From Paenarthrobacter nicotinovorans (GTDB taxonomy: Bacteria > Actinomycetota > Actinomycetes > Actinomycetales > Micrococcaceae): a stretch of 64,000 nucleotides of DNA. The stretch lies in contig NZ_CP089293.1 of assembly GCF_021919345.1 (NCBI RefSeq), positions 2,170,001-2,234,000 on the forward strand, read 5' to 3'. Position 1 is the first letter of the stretch. The number at the start of each line of letters is the position of its first letter. Made by a program: the position numbers and the translations under genes. The notes under the pieces are model-generated. The model made no database searches. It saw nothing but the letters and a program-made list of their open reading frames with translations, and had not been told where the DNA came from. Below, piece after piece: positions 16,814-26,013 of this stretch.

Positions 16814-17829
16814 AAGAGCTCTTGGGCGCCAACGTGCTGGTCACCGGAGGCGCCGGAACCATCGGCTCCACCGTGGTGGACCAACTGCTCGACGCCGGCG
16901 TGGCCCACGTCGACGTTTTGGACAACCTGGTGCGCGGCAGACGCGCGAACCTGGACCAGGCCTTGGGCAGCGAGCGCGTCTCCCTGGTCGAAGGCGACCT
17001 GCGGGACCGTGACCTCGTCAACGACCTCACCCGCGGCAAAGACCTCGTGTTCCACCAGGCCGCCATCCGCATCACCCAGTGCGCAGAAGAACCACGCCTG
17101 GCACTCGAAGTTCTGGTGGACGGCACTTTCAACGTCTACGAAGCAGCCGTGGACCACAAAGTGGGCAAACTCGTCTCCGCGTCAAGCGCGTCCGTGTACG
17201 GGATGGCCGAACAGTTTCCCACCAGGGAAAACCATCACCACCACAACAACGACACCTTCTACGGCGCGGCAAAGTCCTTCAACGAAGGGATGGCCAGGAG
17301 CTTCCGGGCCATGTCCGGCCTGGACTACGTCCTGCTGCGCTACTTCAACGTCTACGGACCCCGCATGGACGTCCATGGGCTCTACACCGAAGTCCTCGTG
17401 CGCTGGATGGAACGGATCGACGACGGCCAGCCACCCATGATCTTCGGCAGCGGTGACCAAACCATGGACTTCGTCCACACCCACGACGTCGCCCGGGCCA
17501 ACATCCTGGCAGCTGTCAGCGATGTGCGTGAAGGCGTCTACAACGTCGCCAGCGGAACCGAAACCAGCCTGGCTGAGCTGGCGCAGACCCTCCTGAATGT
17601 CATGGGTTCAAGCCTGCATCTCGAGCACGGTCCGGAGCGTGCCGTCAACGGCGTGGCCCGGCGCCTGGCGGACACCACGGCAGCACGTAAAGACCTGGGT
17701 TTCGAAGCAGCCATTGGACTGGAGGACGGTCTGCGTACTTTAGTCTCATGGTGGCGGCCGCTCCGTGCGGAAATAGCAGCCGCCCGCCTCGTGGCCCACC
17801 CCGCCGTTCCCGCAGCAGGTGCGCGATGA
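16810..17829 (+). CDS. NAD-dependent nucleotide-sugar epimerase/dehydratase
   Basis: 339 aa extended SDR enzyme. TGGAGTIGSTVV binds NAD near the N-terminus. SSASVYG provides the Ser region, and the catalytic Tyr-x3-Lys sits in FYGAAKS. It resembles UDP-glucose 4-epimerase and UDP-sugar 4,6-dehydratase/epimerase families, but the reaction cannot be fixed. An unusual HHHHNN stretch precedes the catalytic Tyr; this may be a loop insertion. Coupled by ATGA overlaps to both neighbours, so it is part of a tightly made amino-sugar cassette. Confidence 0.87.
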   Translation: MKELLGANVLVTGGAGTIGSTVVDQLLDAGVAHVDVLDNLVRGRRANLDQALGSERVSLVEGDLRDRDLVNDLTRGKDLVFHQAAIRITQCAEEPRLALEVLVDGTFNVYEAAVDHKVGKLVSASSASVYGMAEQFPTRENHHHHNNDTFYGAAKSFNEGMARSFRAMSGLDYVLLRYFNVYGPRMDVHGLYTEVLVRWMERIDDGQPPMIFGSGDQTMDFVHTHDVARANILAAVSDVREGVYNVASGTETSLAELAQTLLNVMGSSLHLEHGPERAVNGVARRLADTTAARKDLGFEAAIGLEDGLRTLVSWWRPLRAEIAAARLVAHPAVPAAGAR

Positions 17830-18989
17830 CCATCTCCGAGACGCGCCTGGCCCGTATCGACGTCATGAAACCCTGGCTTGGCGAAGAGGAAGCCCAAGCA
17901 GTGGCCGAAGTGATCGCCTCCGGGTGGGTGGCCCAAGGACCCAAGGTCCGCCAGTTCGAAGAAGCCTTCGCGGCGGAGCAATTGGCAGGTCACGCAGTGG
18001 CTACCTCCAGCTGCACTTCAGCCCTGCACCTGGCGCTCGCGGTCGCCGGCGTTGGACCGGGTGATGACGTCGTTGTCCCGTCATTTTCCTTCATTGCCAC
18101 AGCGAACGCGGCTACTTACATGGGAGCACGCCCTGTGTTCGCCGACGTCGACCTGCAGACAGGGTGCGTGACAGCCGAGACCGTGGAAAGAGCCCTGACT
18201 CAGGAAACCAAGGCAGTCATCGCCGTGGACCAAGGCGGGGTGCCCGTTGACCTGGATCCCATCAGGGCCCTGTGTGAGCCCCGCGGGATCATCGTGGTGG
18301 AAGACGCAGCCTGCGCCATTGGCTCCCGCTACCACGGCCGCCCTGTCGGTGCCGGCGCGGAGGTGGCAGCCTGGTCCTTCCACCCGCGCAAGATCCTCAC
18401 GACGGGAGAGGGCGGCATGCTCTCAACTCCACGGCAGGACTTCGCGGACAGGGCACGACGCCTCCGGGAACATGCCATGAGCGTTTCGGCCTCGGACCGG
18501 CACGCCAGCATCCTCGCACCGGCCGAAGAGTACCTCGAAGTCGGGTTCAACTACCGCATGACCGACCTTCAGGCCGCCGTCGGACTCGTTCAACTGGGCC
18601 GCCTCCGGGAAGCCGTCCAACGGCGTCGTGAACTGGCCGCAAACTACGCGAACGCGTTTGCCGGCGTCGCAGGCCTCCGCCTGGTCGGCGACCCGGACTA
18701 CGGGACCGGCAACTTCCAATCCTGCTGGCTGGAAATCGGGCCGGCGTTTCCCCTCGGGAGGGACGGACTGATGGGCCACCTTGCACAGGACGGCATTTCA
18801 GCCCGGCGGGGCATCATGGCAGCCCACCGCCAACCCGCCTACGCGGGCAAGGACACCGGCGGGGCGTCCCTTGAGGTCACGAACTGGCTGACTGACCACA
18901 CGCTCATCCTGCCGCTGTACCACCAGCTCGCCCTCCACGACCAGGTCCGGGTCATCGACTCGGTCCTGCGGGCATCGAGGCACCCATAA
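17826..18989 (+). CDS. DegT/DnrJ/EryC1/StrS family sugar aminotransferase
   Basis: 387 aa PLP enzyme that aminates nucleotide-linked keto-sugars. SCTSALHLAL is the cofactor phosphate loop, and VEDAACAIG carries the PLP-binding Asp. Lys189 in FHPRKILTTGEGG is the probable Schiff-base lysine. ATG at 17826 overlaps the previous stop; upstream in-frame codons encode an Arg/Pro-rich tail that belongs to another frame. Substrate is likely the keto-sugar made by the two upstream enzymes. Confidence 0.93.
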   Translation: MTISETRLARIDVMKPWLGEEEAQAVAEVIASGWVAQGPKVRQFEEAFAAEQLAGHAVATSSCTSALHLALAVAGVGPGDDVVVPSFSFIATANAATYMGARPVFADVDLQTGCVTAETVERALTQETKAVIAVDQGGVPVDLDPIRALCEPRGIIVVEDAACAIGSRYHGRPVGAGAEVAAWSFHPRKILTTGEGGMLSTPRQDFADRARRLREHAMSVSASDRHASILAPAEEYLEVGFNYRMTDLQAAVGLVQLGRLREAVQRRRELAANYANAFAGVAGLRLVGDPDYGTGNFQSCWLEIGPAFPLGRDGLMGHLAQDGISARRGIMAAHRQPAYAGKDTGGASLEVTNWLTDHTLILPLYHQLALHDQVRVIDSVLRASRHP

Positions 18990-19651
18990 TGAGCGAACTT
19001 CTCCTCATCGCTGCCAGCGGCCTTGCCCGTGAGGTACTGGCCATGGTCCGCAGCAGCGGCCCGTTCGACGTCATCGGAATCCTCGACGACGACGAGGACA
19101 AGACCGGCCGGGTGGTCGACGGTGCACACGTCCTTGGGCCCATCCGTGACGCCCTGAAGTTCCCCCACGCGTTGCTGCTGGTCTGCATCGGATCAGGAAG
19201 CGGCCGCGAGGGTGTGGTGATGCGGCTACGAAGCCTCGGGCTTGACGAAGAACGCTACGCCACAGCCATAGATCCCTCCGTCAACGTTCCGGAGGGGTGC
19301 GTGATCGGCCGGGGGAGCATCATCCTGGCCCACGTCAGCATGACGGCGTCAGTGACCATCGGCAATCACGTTGTCGCCATGCCCGGGGTCACCTTCACCC
19401 ACGACGACGTCATCAGTGACTTCGCCACATTCGCATCAGGCGTTTCCCTGGGCGGCAATGTTCGGGTCGGCCGGGCGGCCTACATCGGCATGAACGCCAG
19501 TGTCCGGGAGGGCCGGTCCATCGGGGCCAAAGCGACCATTGGCATGGGAGCGGCCGTCCTGAACGATGTTCCCGACGACGAGACCTGGGCCGGTGTCCCG
19601 GCCCGGGTGATCAGGCGCGGCAATACGCCTGCGCTGGAGGGGGCCCAGTGA
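18989..19651 (+). CDS. NeuD/PglD-like sugar O- or N-acyltransferase
   Basis: 220 aa. The N-terminal Rossmann-like PglD_N domain (LLLIAASGLAREVLAMV) is followed by left-handed beta-helix hexapeptide repeats from about residue 95 to 205 and a closing WAGVPARVIRRG. This matches acetyltransferases that modify amino groups of nucleotide sugars, such as PglD in the bacillosamine pathway. Directly downstream of an aminotransferase (TAATG overlap), it most likely acylates the new amine. Acyl donor and sugar are unknown. Confidence 0.9.
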   Translation: MSELLLIAASGLAREVLAMVRSSGPFDVIGILDDDEDKTGRVVDGAHVLGPIRDALKFPHALLLVCIGSGSGREGVVMRLRSLGLDEERYATAIDPSVNVPEGCVIGRGSIILAHVSMTASVTIGNHVVAMPGVTFTHDDVISDFATFASGVSLGGNVRVGRAAYIGMNASVREGRSIGAKATIGMGAAVLNDVPDDETWAGVPARVIRRGNTPALEGAQ

Positions 19652-21114
19652 CGCTCAAGAGCCCGGTTACCCAGCGGAAGGGACCAACCCCCACAAGGGC
19701 GTTCGTGATCAGCGTCGTCAACGCCTTCATCACCAAGCTGGGGACCATTGGAATCGGTATAGCGTTGGCGCGGCTGCTGGGGCCTGAGGAATTCGGGACC
19801 TACGCAGTGGCGTTCATTGCACTCGTCGCCGTCCTGAGCTTCAACGAATTGGGCGTCAGCCTGGCGATCGTACGCTGGCCGGGGGACCCCAAGGAAATAG
19901 CCGCCACCGTCACCACCATCTCCGTAGTCTGCAGTGTCCTGTTGTTCGGGCTCTCGTACGCGGTTGCACCCCTCTTCACAGCGGCCATGGGAAACGAAGC
20001 AGCAACGGACGTGGTCAGGGCCTTGGCCTTCTGCATCGTGCTCAACGGGCTGGTGGCCACGCCCGCGGCCCTGTTGCAGCGCAACTTCCGCCAGGGACAA
20101 CGGATGGTCATCGACCAAGTCAATGTGTGGCTCGGGGCGGGCGTTTCGTTGATCCTGGTGATCGCCGGAATGGGAGCCATGAGCCTGGCAGTGGGCCGGG
20201 TCCTGGCCAGCCTCGTAGCGGCCGTCCTGTTCCTTGTTTACTCACCCCTGCCGTACCGGTTCGGATTCTCACCGCTGTCCGCGAAACAGCTCCTGGCTTT
20301 CGGACTTCCCCTGGCAGGTGCGAGCGCCGTGGTCTTTGCCGTGGGTTACGTCGACCAACTCATCGCTGGGCGGCTGTTTGGCCCGGTGGTCCTCGGCTTC
20401 TATGTCATGGCCTTCAACATGGCCGGGTGGCCCTCGAGTTTGTTGTCCCAACCCCTGCGAAGCGTGGCGCCGCCGACCTTCGCCAGGCTCCAGGACCGGC
20501 CGGATGACATGAGGGCGGCCTTGCTGGCGATGATCGGAGCAGTGTCGGCCATGGTGTTGCCCGTCTCGGCGGTGATGGTGGGGTGCGCCCTTCCCCTTGT
20601 CAAAGTCGTCTACGGTGAAGCCTGGGCCCCGGCGGGCATGGCGCTGATGTGGTTGGCGCCCCTCACGGTCCTCCGGATCCTCCATGAGCTGCTGTACGAC
20701 TACCTCGTGGTCCTGGGTTCGTCCCTGTCCATCTTGAATGTGCAGCTCGTGGCTCTGACCGCGCTCGTTCCGGCGCTGCTGGCAGGCGGTGCGCTCGCAG
20801 GGATGCCTGGGCTGGCAGCGGCTCCTGTGCTGGTGGCCCTGCTGGTGACCTCGCCGCTGTATCTCCGGGCTCTCCGGAAGGCAGGTGTGCCGCTCCTGGC
20901 CGTGGGAAAACGCTTGGGACTTCCCACGGTCATGGCAGCACTGACCGCAGCCGGCTGCTACGCAATCACCCGGTTCCTGGATTCCCCTGTGGTCGCTGTC
21001 CTCGTTTCCACGGGACTGGGAGTCGTCGCGATGGCGGCAATCATGGGGCTTCGACGGCAGGACCTGCGGGACGTCCGGATGTGGGGGCGTGGACGGGAGG
21101 TGGCCGCGACATGA
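19648..21114 (+). CDS. Wzx-type polysaccharide flippase (MOP superfamily)
   Basis: 488 aa integral membrane protein with about 12-14 hydrophobic segments and no soluble domain. TKLGTIGIGIALARLLGPEE near the N-terminus is typical of the polysaccharide-export family. It would move the lipid-linked repeat unit across the membrane. The GTG start overlaps the previous stop (GTGA), and its own stop overlaps the next ATG. Only one flippase is seen in the cluster, so it is the likely exporter for this Wzx/Wzy-type system. Confidence 0.9.
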   Translation: MTLKSPVTQRKGPTPTRAFVISVVNAFITKLGTIGIGIALARLLGPEEFGTYAVAFIALVAVLSFNELGVSLAIVRWPGDPKEIAATVTTISVVCSVLLFGLSYAVAPLFTAAMGNEAATDVVRALAFCIVLNGLVATPAALLQRNFRQGQRMVIDQVNVWLGAGVSLILVIAGMGAMSLAVGRVLASLVAAVLFLVYSPLPYRFGFSPLSAKQLLAFGLPLAGASAVVFAVGYVDQLIAGRLFGPVVLGFYVMAFNMAGWPSSLLSQPLRSVAPPTFARLQDRPDDMRAALLAMIGAVSAMVLPVSAVMVGCALPLVKVVYGEAWAPAGMALMWLAPLTVLRILHELLYDYLVVLGSSLSILNVQLVALTALVPALLAGGALAGMPGLAAAPVLVALLVTSPLYLRALRKAGVPLLAVGKRLGLPTVMAALTAAGCYAITRFLDSPVVAVLVSTGLGVVAMAAIMGLRRQDLRDVRMWGRGREVAAT

Positions 21115-22385
21115 GGATCCTGATCTACCCGCACGATCTGCGCATGGGCGGCAGCCAATTGAACGCCATCGAACTCGGTGCCGCAATCAAGCAACTGGGC
21201 CATGAAGTCATTCTCTTTGGACAGCCCGGGCCCCTCGTCGAAAGGGGAGCAGAGCTTGGGTTGGAGTTTATCCCCGCACCGGCACCAGGGAAGCGACCTT
21301 CCCCATCGGTCATCAAAACTTTGGTGCGCACCGTCCGCGAGCGCCGGATCGACGTCGTTCACGGCTACGAATGGCCCCCGGCGCTGGAGTGCCTGGCGGC
21401 CTCCAGGCTGGTGCCGGACACCACCGCGGTGGCCACGGTGATGTCCATGGCAGTGGCTCCGTTCATCCCCAGGTCCATGCCGCTGATGGTGGGCACTGAA
21501 CAGATCCGGCAGGGCGAGCTGTCCTCCGGACGCCACCGTGTCCATTTGCTGGAACCGCCCGTGGACATCATGGCCAACCGCGTGGTCGATGACGCGGACC
21601 TGGAAGGGTTTCGCGCACGGTGGGGACTGCATGGCGACTTTTTCACGATGGTTTGCGTCTCCCGCTTGGCCAAGGAACTCAAGCTTGAAGGCATCCTGTC
21701 GGCGATTGATGCCGCGGGACAACTCGCCCGGGATCTCCCGGTGCATCTGCTGATCACAGGTTCAGGCCCGGCGGAATCCGTGGTCAGAGCCCAGGCCGAA
21801 CGCGTCAACGCGGCGACAGGGGAAAACACGGTTATTCTCACCGATGAACTTGCTGACCCCAGGCCGGCCTACGCTGCTGCCGACGTCGTCCTGGGCATGG
21901 GTGGCTCCGCCCTCCGGGGGCTATCGTTCGCCAAACCGCTCGTTGTCCAGGGCGAAGGAGGCTTCTGGGAACTTCTCACTCCAGAGTCCCTGCCGGTGTT
22001 CCTTTGGCAGGGCTGGTATGGTTCCGGTCCGGGTTCGACCGGTACCGGGACCGACGCGCTGGTATCCATCTTGAGGGCTCTCCACACGGACGAGCTGCTG
22101 AGGAAGTCATTAGGCTCTTTCGGCCGATCGGTGGTGGAAGACAGGTTTTCACTCACTTCCGCGGCGCAACACCAAACCGAGTTGTACCAGCGCTTCCTGG
22201 CCGGTGCTCCCGCGACGCGGTCCCGTTTGTGGGCTGAAACCATCGCCGGGGTGCAGTACTCCTCCTATGTGGTTCGCCGACGTTATCAGCGCCTCCGTGG
22301 CCACCAGCCCGCAGAAGACTTCAACGCCCGTCCTGTCGCCGTCCGTGCTGCCGCGGCCGGGCAACTCGTCTCAGGGGAGGCGTGA
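21111..22385 (+). CDS. GT4-like glycosyltransferase of the polysaccharide cluster
   Basis: 424 aa, GT-B fold pattern. MRILIYPHDLRMGGSQLNAI is the N-terminal GG(S/A) loop, VCVSRLAKELKLEGIL opens the C-terminal nucleotide-binding half, and LGMGGSALRGLSFAKPLV is in the place of the usual GSALRGL-type donor site. ATG at 21111 overlaps the flippase stop; an earlier start would extend into the upstream gene without similarity. Sugar specificity is unknown. Confidence 0.85.
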   Translation: MRILIYPHDLRMGGSQLNAIELGAAIKQLGHEVILFGQPGPLVERGAELGLEFIPAPAPGKRPSPSVIKTLVRTVRERRIDVVHGYEWPPALECLAASRLVPDTTAVATVMSMAVAPFIPRSMPLMVGTEQIRQGELSSGRHRVHLLEPPVDIMANRVVDDADLEGFRARWGLHGDFFTMVCVSRLAKELKLEGILSAIDAAGQLARDLPVHLLITGSGPAESVVRAQAERVNAATGENTVILTDELADPRPAYAAADVVLGMGGSALRGLSFAKPLVVQGEGGFWELLTPESLPVFLWQGWYGSGPGSTGTGTDALVSILRALHTDELLRKSLGSFGRSVVEDRFSLTSAAQHQTELYQRFLAGAPATRSRLWAETIAGVQYSSYVVRRRYQRLRGHQPAEDFNARPVAVRAAAAGQLVSGEA

Positions 22386-23566
22386 TGGACACGATCATGT
22401 ACATCTCCGGTGGCCAATGGGATGGCCTGCCCGGAACTGATCGGCTGCTGGCTGAGTCCTTGGCAGAGACAGGCCCGGTCCTCTGGGTTGACCAGCCCGC
22501 CCCTGTCTTCCGGTTCGCAGATGTCCGGAACCACACGGTGAGGAGTCTTCGCGGGATCCCGGAGACCATGACACCGCACTTGTCGCGCTTGCGGCTTCCT
22601 GCTCCGCCGTTCTTCAGCAGCACGCTTGGCCGTCCCCTGACCGAAGCCATTGCACGTCACTGCATGGACAACGCCATGAAGACCGCAGGCGGTCCAGTGT
22701 CGGCGGTCGTCAATGCCTCCCCGGTTGTAGCGTTCCCTGACCGTGGCAGCGGCGTGCGGCTGCTGCATCTGACGGATGACTGGCTGGCCGCAGCTGAATT
22801 GATCGGATTTCCCTCCGGCTATCTGAAGCGCTCCCTGGAACGCAACATCGGGACGGCCGATGTCATCACCGCTGTCTCAGCAGGCCTGGCCGCCAAGATG
22901 TCCCATTTCTCGGGACGGCCCGTGCAGGTTCTTCCCAATGGGTGCCGTCCACCGGCCGGCCCGTCCACAGACGAGCACCGGAGGCCGGTCGCGGTCCTGG
23001 TGGGACAACTCAACGAACGATTGGACCTTGACGTGCTGGAGTCGTTGGCCGACGCCGGGCTCAGCCTTCTGGTCATTGGTCCGCGGACTGAGTCCAACCC
23101 GGTAACCAGGCAAAGGCTGGACGCCTTTCTGGAGCGAAGCAACGTGGATTGGCGTGGACCTCTGGCCCCTGATGACTTACGGCGGCTGCTTCAGACCGCA
23201 GCCGTCGGGATCACCCCTTATGCCGACACGGAATTCAATAGATCCAGCTTCCCCCTGAAAACGTTGGAGTACCTGTCGTCGGGCTTGCCCGTGGTCGCCA
23301 CGGACCTGCCTTCCATTCGATCGCTGCAGTGCAGCGCTTTAGCTGTGGCAAGCAGCCGTGCGGCATTCGTGGATCTGGTCAGGGCTGCCCTGCAGGAGCC
23401 TCCGGCCCGGGAGCAACGTGAAGAGATGCGGCGCGTCGCGGAGGCGAACTCCTGGGACGTACGGGCCGCCAATATCAGGGATCTGTGCCGGCAACCGGGA
23501 GGCGGGCGCAACACCAAGTTGCGCACCACAGTTCAATCCGTTCGAGGAGCAAGCCATGAACGTTGA
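22385..23566 (+). CDS. Glycosyltransferase (GT-B fold) of the polysaccharide cluster
   Basis: 393 aa. LLHLTDDWLAAAEL and VLPNGCRPPAG mark the linker to the donor-binding half; FPLKTLEYLSSGLPVVATD is the conserved donor-site segment of GT4-like enzymes. Its ATG (22385) overlaps the previous TGA by one base; a GTG three bases upstream is also possible. Specific sugar unknown. Overlaps the next gene by 11 nt. Confidence 0.83.
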   Translation: MDTIMYISGGQWDGLPGTDRLLAESLAETGPVLWVDQPAPVFRFADVRNHTVRSLRGIPETMTPHLSRLRLPAPPFFSSTLGRPLTEAIARHCMDNAMKTAGGPVSAVVNASPVVAFPDRGSGVRLLHLTDDWLAAAELIGFPSGYLKRSLERNIGTADVITAVSAGLAAKMSHFSGRPVQVLPNGCRPPAGPSTDEHRRPVAVLVGQLNERLDLDVLESLADAGLSLLVIGPRTESNPVTRQRLDAFLERSNVDWRGPLAPDDLRRLLQTAAVGITPYADTEFNRSSFPLKTLEYLSSGLPVVATDLPSIRSLQCSALAVASSRAAFVDLVRAALQEPPAREQREEMRRVAEANSWDVRAANIRDLCRQPGGGRNTKLRTTVQSVRGASHER

Positions 23567-24458
23567 TAAGCCGGGGAACCCGCCGTCGGGTATTGACCAC
23601 GTGTTGCTCACTAGGTTCAATCTTCCGTCCCGGGGCTTTGAGAGCCTGGTCCGGGCCCAGGAAGGCTGGCTGAGGGACCGGATTGCTTTGTTCGAACGCT
23701 ACTGTCTACCCTCCGTGAAGGCACAGACCAACCGCGACTTCCGGTGGATCATCTACTTCGACCCGGAGAGTCCGGCCTGGCTGCTGGACCGCGTGCATGG
23801 GCTGAACCGTGAAGGGACCTTCGTGGCCCTGTTCAGGACAGAAGTCAGCCCGTCCGAACTGCTTGAGGACATCAGGACAGTCACAGGGGGCGGACGTGGC
23901 ACACTGCTCACCACCAACCTGGACAACGACGACGGGTTGGCCATCGATTTCGTGGACCGGGTGCAAAAAGCGGCCCACGATGCTGGAAACTCAGCGATCT
24001 ACCTCGTATCCGGCCTGGTGATGGGAAAGGGTTCTGTTTTCCTAAGGAACGACCCCCACAACGCGTTTTGCTCCGTCAGCGCCCCCTGGTCCGCTCCTGT
24101 GACGTGCTGGGCTGCATGGCACAACCGGCTGGGCCAATCCATGAAGGTCACATCGCTGCGCGGTGCACCTGGGTGGTTGCAGCTGGTCCACGATCACAAT
24201 GTCAGCAACAGAATCCGCGGCCGGCGCGTTTCCCCCAAGCCTTACAGGGCACTTTTCCCGGCCCTTTTGGCGGATGCTCCCATCCCCACTGCAAGTTCCA
24301 TCATCGTGGATCGGGTCTTTGAGTCTCCCCTCCGGGCGTTACGGGAGCTCGCCCGGAAGGCTGCCAAGGCCGTGACCATCGCGCTGCTTGGAACCCAGGG
24401 CATCGATCGCGTCAAGACGCTGCTTGCCAACCGGAGAAGCACAGTGTCCAGGACCTGA
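23556..24458 (+). CDS. Putative rhamnosyltransferase-like glycosyltransferase
   Basis: 300 aa. HVLLTRFNLP and FRWIIYFDPESPAWL resemble the putative rhamnosyl transferase family (PF11316), a GT-A-like group; LDNDDGLA provides the metal-binding DxD-like motif. ATG at 23556 follows CGAGGAGC; a longer frame reading into the upstream gene is rejected. Because dTDP-rhamnose genes lie about 8-10 kb downstream, a rhamnose donor is reasonable, but this is inference. Confidence 0.75.
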   Translation: MNVDKPGNPPSGIDHVLLTRFNLPSRGFESLVRAQEGWLRDRIALFERYCLPSVKAQTNRDFRWIIYFDPESPAWLLDRVHGLNREGTFVALFRTEVSPSELLEDIRTVTGGGRGTLLTTNLDNDDGLAIDFVDRVQKAAHDAGNSAIYLVSGLVMGKGSVFLRNDPHNAFCSVSAPWSAPVTCWAAWHNRLGQSMKVTSLRGAPGWLQLVHDHNVSNRIRGRRVSPKPYRALFPALLADAPIPTASSIIVDRVFESPLRALRELARKAAKAVTIALLGTQGIDRVKTLLANRRSTVSRT

Positions 24459-24511
24459 GCCGTACGACTGGTCCAAACCCAAAGACACTCAACGAAAGGT
24501 AAGAGCAGGAC

Positions 24512-25294
24512 ATGCAGGTACAAAAGATACTGAAAAGCCTGATACGCCGATGGTTCATCGTCGTGTTGGGTCTTGCCGTGACCGCAGGCGCCTGCTTCTT
24601 CCTCCAGCAGAACGCGCCCGACAACTACAAAGCCCAGGCGAGCCTGGTCCTCCTGCCCTCCACCAAAAGCGTCGGAGAAGCCGGTAATCCATATCTGGGG
24701 CTGGGCGGCATGAGCGAGGCCCTGGATATCCTCACGCGCAAGATGTCCTCCGAGGAGTTCAAGGAGACCATCCGTGAACAAAGCGGGGCCAGCACCTTCA
24801 CAGCTGAAGCCGACAAAGGAACAAGCGGGGCCATCCTCCTCATCACAGCCTCCTCACCCGACTCCGGCCAGGCCCTCAAGATCCTCGATACTGTGATGAA
24901 CCAGGCACCCGTGGCCCTGACCGAGCTGCAGGACGTCCTCAACGTGCCAACAACTTCCCGCATTTCCACGATGAAACTGCTTGAGGACAGCAAAGCAGTT
25001 CCCGAGGTCAAAGCCCGGACGCAACTGCTCCTGGTCACCGCTGCCGGCGGCGTGGCGTTCAGCATCATGCTTACCGTACTCATCGACGGGTTGCTCCTGT
25101 CCCGAAAACACCGCAAGAGCACAGAACCCACCGACAAGCCCGCCGGATCCAAACCGCGCACGCCGCCGGCTACCAGGCAAAGGAAACCTTCCTCGGTGGA
25201 ACGGTTTTCAAGCAACCGGCCCACAACGGACGAACCGGCACACCTCGCTGGTGAAACTGCCAGTGTCGTACCCAGTTCCTACAGGCCGGGATAA
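24512..25294 (+). CDS. Wzz-like chain-length/export protein, first of two
   Basis: 260 aa. A membrane segment at about residues 12-30, a periplasm-facing (extracellular) domain of about 140 residues, a second membrane segment near 175-195, then a long Pro/Lys/Arg-rich cytoplasmic tail. This is the topology of polysaccharide co-polymerases (Wzz, CapA, YveK type). It lacks a fused tyrosine kinase, and I see no separate kinase in the window. With the next gene it probably sets chain length or links polymerisation to export. Confidence 0.7.
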   Translation: MQVQKILKSLIRRWFIVVLGLAVTAGACFFLQQNAPDNYKAQASLVLLPSTKSVGEAGNPYLGLGGMSEALDILTRKMSSEEFKETIREQSGASTFTAEADKGTSGAILLITASSPDSGQALKILDTVMNQAPVALTELQDVLNVPTTSRISTMKLLEDSKAVPEVKARTQLLLVTAAGGVAFSIMLTVLIDGLLLSRKHRKSTEPTDKPAGSKPRTPPATRQRKPSSVERFSSNRPTTDEPAHLAGETASVVPSSYRPG

Positions 25295-25296
25295 CC

Positions 25297-26013
25297 ATGA
25301 CCGCAGCCATCCTTCTCCGCATCCTGGGCAGGCGCTGGTACATCGTGGCCATCGGGATAGCCATCGGACTGGCGTCCCTGGGCGCGGTCCGGTCCGCTGA
25401 GCCTGTCTACTGGACCAAGGCGGAAGTCACGTTCGTCGCTCCGGACCGCGAACCGGCCTACTGGATACCCGGTGACGACTACGCGTCGCTAGTGGACTTC
25501 GCGGCCATGGTGGAGCGACGTGTCAACTACGACTCAGCATCTGTGGATCTCACGCTCTCCAGCGGAACCCTTTATGGTGCCGGGGTCCGGCACGGCTACT
25601 CAGTGACCCTGCTCAACAGCGGCGGCCAATGGGCCAAGAGCTTCCGGTGGCCGGTCCTATCCGTGCAGGTGGTCGACTCCAGCGCACAAAAGGTGAAGGA
25701 CGTGCTCCAAAACGTTGTCGACGGCATCAATGACGCTTCCCGGGCGCTCCAGCAGGAGGCAGGTGTCCAACAAGCCCTCATCACCACCCTCACGTCGCCG
25801 TCCAGCCCTGAGATCGTGTTCGGCGGAGGCACCCAACTCAACCGCGTCAAAGGCGCAGTATTCTGGGTTGGCCTAGCCGCCACACTTTCCATCCTGGCCG
25901 CAGTCATTGTTGATTCACGGCCCCGTCGCCGCAGGATCCTGCACAAGGGCGGCTCAAGCGTCCAACGTCCCGACATCCCGCACGCAAAGGTGACCTCCCG
26001 TGTACCGGGCTAA
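25297..26013 (+). CDS. Wzz-like chain-length/export protein, second of two
   Basis: 238 aa. Same two-membrane-segment layout as its neighbour (about 14-31 and 190-208), with an external domain between and a short basic cytoplasmic tail containing RPRRRR. Sequence similarity to the upstream protein is weak, so they are paralogues in architecture more than in sequence. It starts 2 bp after the previous stop. Function by context: polysaccharide co-polymerase subunit. No kinase domain. Confidence 0.62.
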   Translation: MTAAILLRILGRRWYIVAIGIAIGLASLGAVRSAEPVYWTKAEVTFVAPDREPAYWIPGDDYASLVDFAAMVERRVNYDSASVDLTLSSGTLYGAGVRHGYSVTLLNSGGQWAKSFRWPVLSVQVVDSSAQKVKDVLQNVVDGINDASRALQQEAGVQQALITTLTSPSSPEIVFGGGTQLNRVKGAVFWVGLAATLSILAAVIVDSRPRRRRILHKGGSSVQRPDIPHAKVTSRVPG

